Notes under the pieces: model-generated | What the model saw: the letters and a program-made list of their open reading frames with translations, nothing else | Told to the model about the DNA's origin: nothing | The model's database searches: none | Program-made: the position numbers and the translations under genes | NCBI GenBank assembly: GCA_030765065.1 | Contig: CM060990.1 | Coordinates: 279,585,341-279,649,340, forward strand | DNA length: 64,000 nt | DNA from: Deroplatys truncata | Lineage: Eukaryota; Arthropoda; Insecta; Mantodea; Mantidae | Direction: 5' to 3' | Shown here: in pieces, positions 60,031 through 64,000 of the stretch | How the letters are laid out: every line of letters begins with the position of its first letter | Numbering within the stretch: the first letter of the stretch is position 1

Positions 60031-60779
60031 CACTGCGGGATGCAAGGGGGAAGGGAAGATTAGAACCGCGCCTGTCTTTTGTCTGCAATGATGACAAAGA
60101 AAGGACTCGCCAGCCATAATAGCAATCAGCGTGGACCGTATAATACACAGGTGCATGTTACCTGACACTCCAGCAAACCAATACAAGAAAATCTATTGCT
60201 CCCAGGTGTTTTCTGTTCATGAATACGGTCCGATTGTATAGGTATGGCGCCGCATGTCTGCCCCTCTGTCGGCGAGTATAACGCAGGTGCATGCTATTTG
60301 TCACCCTCTTTGTCCCGCAAAAAAAGTATTGCTCCCAGGTAATCTCTGGTAATGAATGTGGTCCTGTGGTATGGTGTATGGCGCCGCGTGTCTGATCCAT
60401 GTTGGCGATTATGACTCAGGTGCATGTTACCTGACATTCCATCAAAACAATGGAAGAAAATGTATAGCTCCCAGGTAGTCTCTGGTAATGAATGTGGTCC
60501 TGTGGTACGGGTATGGCGCCGCGCGTCTGCTCTTTATCGGCTAGAATAACAAAACATAATTTATTACATTCATTGTTCCCTTTGACAAGAGGTGGGGGAC
60601 CTTAATTTTACAGGTGCATGTTAAGTGTTAACCTTTTCCATTAAACAATACACAATTTATGACCTCTGGTGCCACAAAGGTACCAGGGGGCGTGGCAAGC
60701 GTAAGGGGTACATTAATTAACATATTAACTACAAATCCCTGCATATTAAGTGTGATGGATCTCGTATACTATAACTACT
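60031..60779 (-). repeat. Right terminal inverted repeat of the Polinton
   Basis: Inverted counterpart of the left terminal repeat, about 749 bp. It keeps the same internal repeat units (CATGCACCTG... blocks near 60150, 60285 and 60420) and the same outermost TATAACTACT end. Confidence 0.9.
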
Positions 60780-60785
60780 GACATC
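60780..60785. repeat. Right target site duplication of the Polinton
   Basis: GACATC directly follows the end of the right terminal repeat and pairs with CACATC at 37525-37530. Confidence 0.8.
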
Positions 60786-62150
60786 TCGATTTATTTTGAA
60801 TTTTGAAGGATGCCGCCCTCTTATACTTTCACTTGGAAGAATGGCTGCTTGTTTTTGCTTGTGAAGAACATTGAAAATTACTTTATGATTCTTTTTATTG
60901 TAGCGCAATCTTATCATATAGAGCGTTTAGCAAACCTGCGCCTGCCCTTCACAGTTTTGCAAACGATAAACATATACACAATTCCTGTTAGAGTTTTCCC
61001 TTCCTGTTTGCCTTTTGACTGGAGTAGGTATGGAAAATGAATTTGCGCTGATCTATCCAAGATAGGGACCAATACTTTTCATGGATATATGGATATCTTT
61101 TCTTTGAACATTGGTATACAATTCTGAATGCCTTTTCCGCAGTGCTCATTACAACCTTCCTGGAGTGGATGCTTGTTAACTGATTTTCTTTTCTTCCTTT
61201 CATTCTGTACTTCTTCGTCTTTGTTTCTTTCCACCATCTATAGCCGATGAAGTCTTATCTTCATTACCTAAATCATATTCCTTCTGCTCAGTATATTCTG
61301 TAATGGTCTGTTCCAGTTGTTCATGCACACCTTCGAACTTCTGTTCTTCACCTTCCTCTTTTACTCTGTTATTAGGAACAATTTCCTAAAAATATCTCTG
61401 ACTGACACATTTTTGCTAATATCTTCATAAACAGGATCAAAATCATAACCGTATTCAACATGCGTTAATTTCTTGGCTGGAACTGTGGGGTGATACATTC
61501 TGATTGTGTGCATTGTCCAGTGTTTCTTTTTAGCCAGTCCCAGTAAATCCAACATTTTTATTACTCTGTATATTCCTTAGGTAACAAAAAAAACAATAAC
61601 AACAATAATAATGGCTCAGTGCGTGTCCTTATATGCACTTAGAAGGGCTCCGTAGCTTATAGTGTTAATATCCATAATGATTTCATCAATATTTAGGTAA
61701 CACACAATATTAAAGGAATCTTTAGTTCTTACCTGTAATGTAGCGAAGCTTACCCTGCTGTTGATGATTTCTTTAAAACACACTTAAAGTACGTTCTCAC
61801 ATTAAGTTCTTAATAGAGAGATTACCAACAGTTTAAATAATGAACGAGGTAGCAATGTGTAGACACCGCTCTTTTATATTGTAGCGGGAATTTGCTGCTT
61901 TCTTTCATTGTTGAGTTGCAGCGGGGATAAAAATACAACAATAAAAGGCAGTATTTTGGCATATACTGCTTTCTTACAGTGCAATCTCTACTTACTGTTT
62001 TTTGTCATTGTAGATGTCGAATAATTTGCGAAGGCAGTAATTGATTTTCCTTATATTTTGAACAAAAAGTATTTTTATTGCTTTTTAAGGTTCTATTATA
62101 ATGCAGGACATAGAGACGATTCCAACGACACCGAAAACGCCATAACGCTT
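60786..62150. other. Right flank, no firm gene
   Basis: AT-rich. A minus-strand frame at 61361-61555 starts MLDLLGLAKKKHWTMHTIRM and is followed in another frame by a glutamate/lysine-rich stretch to about 61190. It may be a decayed exon; no family was recognised. AAC/AAT-rich microsatellite-like sequence lies near 61590-61610. Confidence 0.4.
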
Positions 62151-62159
62151 TGTTTCTGC

Positions 62160-63925
62160 AGTTACTGCCTTTTTCCTTAGCACGGTGCTAGTAGCACTAG
62201 TCTGCATTTTTAAACTTTTTGTCAGATGATTTCTTAAAAGTAGGCGTTCTTGAATCAGGTTCTTATGCTGATTCCAGAAATAACTTCCGTTTTTCTATCA
62301 GGTCAGATTTTTACACAAACTAAGAAGTAATGTTTTGAGAATTTTACTAATGAGCGTAGAAAAGTATTCAAATACCATTTCACAAAAGGTAAGTTTTTAT
62401 TCAAGCAACGTTTTAAGAATGCGCTCAAGAACCTCCCATAGCTTATTTCATGGCTACATTTTAACAAAACAAGAAGCCAAAGTGTTTCATTTAATTTTTT
62501 CCGACTCTCTCTCTATTCTTTGACTTCCTTGCAGATCCTTGAAGATAACTGTTCCTCCTCAACATACAACAGTAGTCGGCCATCATAGTTTCATTCCATC
62601 TCCCCTGGTACCTCCTCTACATTTCCTTAATATCTTGGTGAAAACGTTTATCCTGCTCTTCACTATTATGTCCCAGATTTTCTGGAAAGTAGTCGATATG
62701 TGAATACAAAAAATGCACCTTTACACTCATGTTACAACCCATCTTCTTGAAATTTTCCAACATTGTTTTGACAATGGCCTTGTAATTAGGATCTTTGTTA
62801 TTGTCTAAGAACTTTTCAGTAACTGTTCGGAAGGCGATCCATGTTTCTATTTCTCTCTCATTCATTGTCTTTTCAAAATCTTCATCCTTCATCAATTTGT
62901 TTATTTGAGGACCAACAATATTTCCATTTGCACAGAAAACAAGGCATTTTTGTGAACCCAGCTTGTTGTCCTAATAGTATTCCAATAACTTTGAAATCAC
63001 CGCAGATACGCCAATTGTGTTCCTCGTATTGGATACTTTTTAAAAGTATCTTCATGTTTTCAACTGTCTCTTTCATTTGAACTGAATGTGCGACAGGAAT
63101 ACACATTCCTATTATGCAATAACACGCCTTTCAGGCTGATCTTTGATGAATCTATCAAAAGTCTCCACTGAGTAGCATCATGTTCAATGTCATAAAAGTG
63201 CATTAACTCTATGTTATTGCAGTAAACCAAGGACTCGATCTGTGAGAAAAAAGGAACTATCTCTTGTTCTTTGTGTCTGTACCATGAGTAATGTGTTCCT
63301 GGTTCCAGAAGATTCTCATTTTTAAGACGGGAGCCTAGTAACTCTGCAGATTCCTTAGGCAAATTCAAATCACGTACTAGATCATTTAGTTCACTCTTAG
63401 AGAACAGTTGTGGAGTCACATCGTATTCAAGCTGGTAGACATCATCAGAATCGTCTTCGGTAATTGCATGAGGTTCACTTTCAACACCATCTTTTTGCAA
63501 TTTCTTTAAACAGCTGTAGGAAGAGGAGCAGACAGATCTTCTCGGTGTGGAACTGGCCTGATGGCTGAAGGAATACTTGGATACGCAATGTGTTTCTTAT
63601 TTTTCGAATTGCACCCCTGAACATTAACCAAACAGAAATAACAGTCTTTAAGATGGTCTTTAGGCTTCCTCCACACCATGGGAATTGCAAATAGCATGCA
63701 ATTTCTTTCCTTTTGTCCACAATCTTAACCTCTCAACACAATATCGGCAGACTGTCTTTGGAGCCCAGGCCTTGTCTTGGTCACCAAGTTTCATTTTAAA
63801 ACAAGTATGGTACATTTTTTCCCACAAATTCTGCTATATGTATCAGTTCTTTCCTGAAGCACTGTATAATTTCCACAAATGTAGCAGAAAACATTTGGAT
63901 TGTTCACACACTTGCGTGTAGACAT
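62160..63925 (-). pseudogene. Unknown multicopy zinc-finger protein family (copy 2, nearly full length but deleted inside)
   Basis: The minus-strand ATG at 63925 opens MSTRKCVNNPNVFCYICG, a zinc-binding start. Then follow DQDKAWAPKTVCRYCVERLRLWTKGK (about 63705-63790), a third cysteine block VWRKPKDHLKDCYFCL near 63620-63680, and SELNDLVRDLNLPKESAELLGSRLK near 63320-63390. Next are DATQWRLLIDSSKISLKGVLLHNRN near 63105-63180 and NWRICGDFKVIGILLGQQAGFTK near 62945-63010. The block EDFEKTMNEREIETW...HIDYFPENLGHNSEEQ follows near 62640-62885. The frame jumps from PCFLCKW directly to the segment after the LHIKLGLMKQF region, so about a hundred residues are deleted. The 3' flank (62160-62480) matches that of copy 1. 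Confidence 0.65.
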
Positions 63926-64000
63926 AATGTATTTATAACTTCAATCACGATATAGCACTCTTAATGCAAGCCTCTGATATTAACAACAATGCCTAAATTA

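Larger units (their letters stand above)
37531..60779. mobile_element. Polinton/Maverick (adintovirus-type) element, end to end, inactivated
   Basis: The outer ends are inverted copies starting AGTAGTTATA (37531) and ending TATAACTACT (60779). CACATC at 37525-37530 and GACATC at 60780-60785 form a 6 bp duplication with one mismatch, the size made by Polinton integrases. Length is 23,249 bp including a 5,858 bp nested retrotransposon, so the element itself was about 17.4 kb, within the usual 15-20 kb. Inside are the core genes: protein-primed PolB, retroviral-type integrase, packaging ATPase, adenain-like protease, major capsid and penton-like minor capsid. The minus-strand capsid block and plus-strand ATPase/integrase block diverge from about 43.3 kb. 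Almost all genes carry stops or frameshifts. Confidence 0.95.

Overview
This window looks like transposon-dense arthropod nuclear DNA. The reasons are GT-AG introns, a tRNA-derived SINE fragment, several decayed non-LTR retrotransposons, Tc1/mariner-type transposase relics, minisatellites, and a Polinton/Maverick (adintovirus-type) element of the kind common in insects and arachnids. No convincing single-copy host gene was found. The species cannot be fixed from the sequence alone.

Layout. Bases 1-1665 are three adjoining tandem-repeat fields. Bases 1780-4217 are a decayed Jockey/CR1-type retrotransposon ending in a TCTAA-repeat tail. Bases 4218-9420 hold no recognisable gene. Bases 9428-14143 are a decayed RNase H-bearing I-group retrotransposon. 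Three relatives follow: a 3' fragment (14833-15730, minus), a long old copy (18140-22150, minus), and the best-preserved copy (48330-54187, minus), which is nested inside the Polinton. Between them lie a Tc1/mariner relic (16500-17525), a fragment of an unknown multicopy zinc-finger protein family (23395-24290), a transposase N-terminal fragment (26130-26530), another non-LTR relic (26795-28420), a second mariner-type relic (29457-30600), a SINE fragment (33425-33600) and an LTR-like promoter with gag/pol-like remnants (34100-35260). Two to three exon-like open frames lie at 35537-37165 (minus).

The main object is a Polinton with both ends visible, at 37531-60779. It has about 746 bp terminal inverted repeats starting AGTAGTTATA and a 6 bp flanking duplication (cACATC/gACATC, one mismatch). 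From left to right it carries: three small spliced plus-strand genes; a minus-strand virion block (major capsid, penton-like minor capsid, adenain-like protease, phospholipase A2-like/core protein); a plus-strand block (packaging ATPase, tail-fibre-like repeat protein, conserved Polinton protein, retroviral-type integrase with chromo-like tail); and on the minus strand a protein-primed family B DNA polymerase. The polymerase starts in a small exon near the right terminal repeat. Its first intron (about 2 kb) is almost entirely minisatellite. Its palm region is split by the nested I-group retrotransposon, which has an 11 bp target duplication. Almost every Polinton gene has stops or frameshifts, so this is a fossil, but its order, ends and splice sites are still legible.

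The right flank (60786-64000) has little except a second copy of the unknown zinc-finger family (62530-63925, minus). That copy carries parts of the protein missing from the copy at 23.4 kb.
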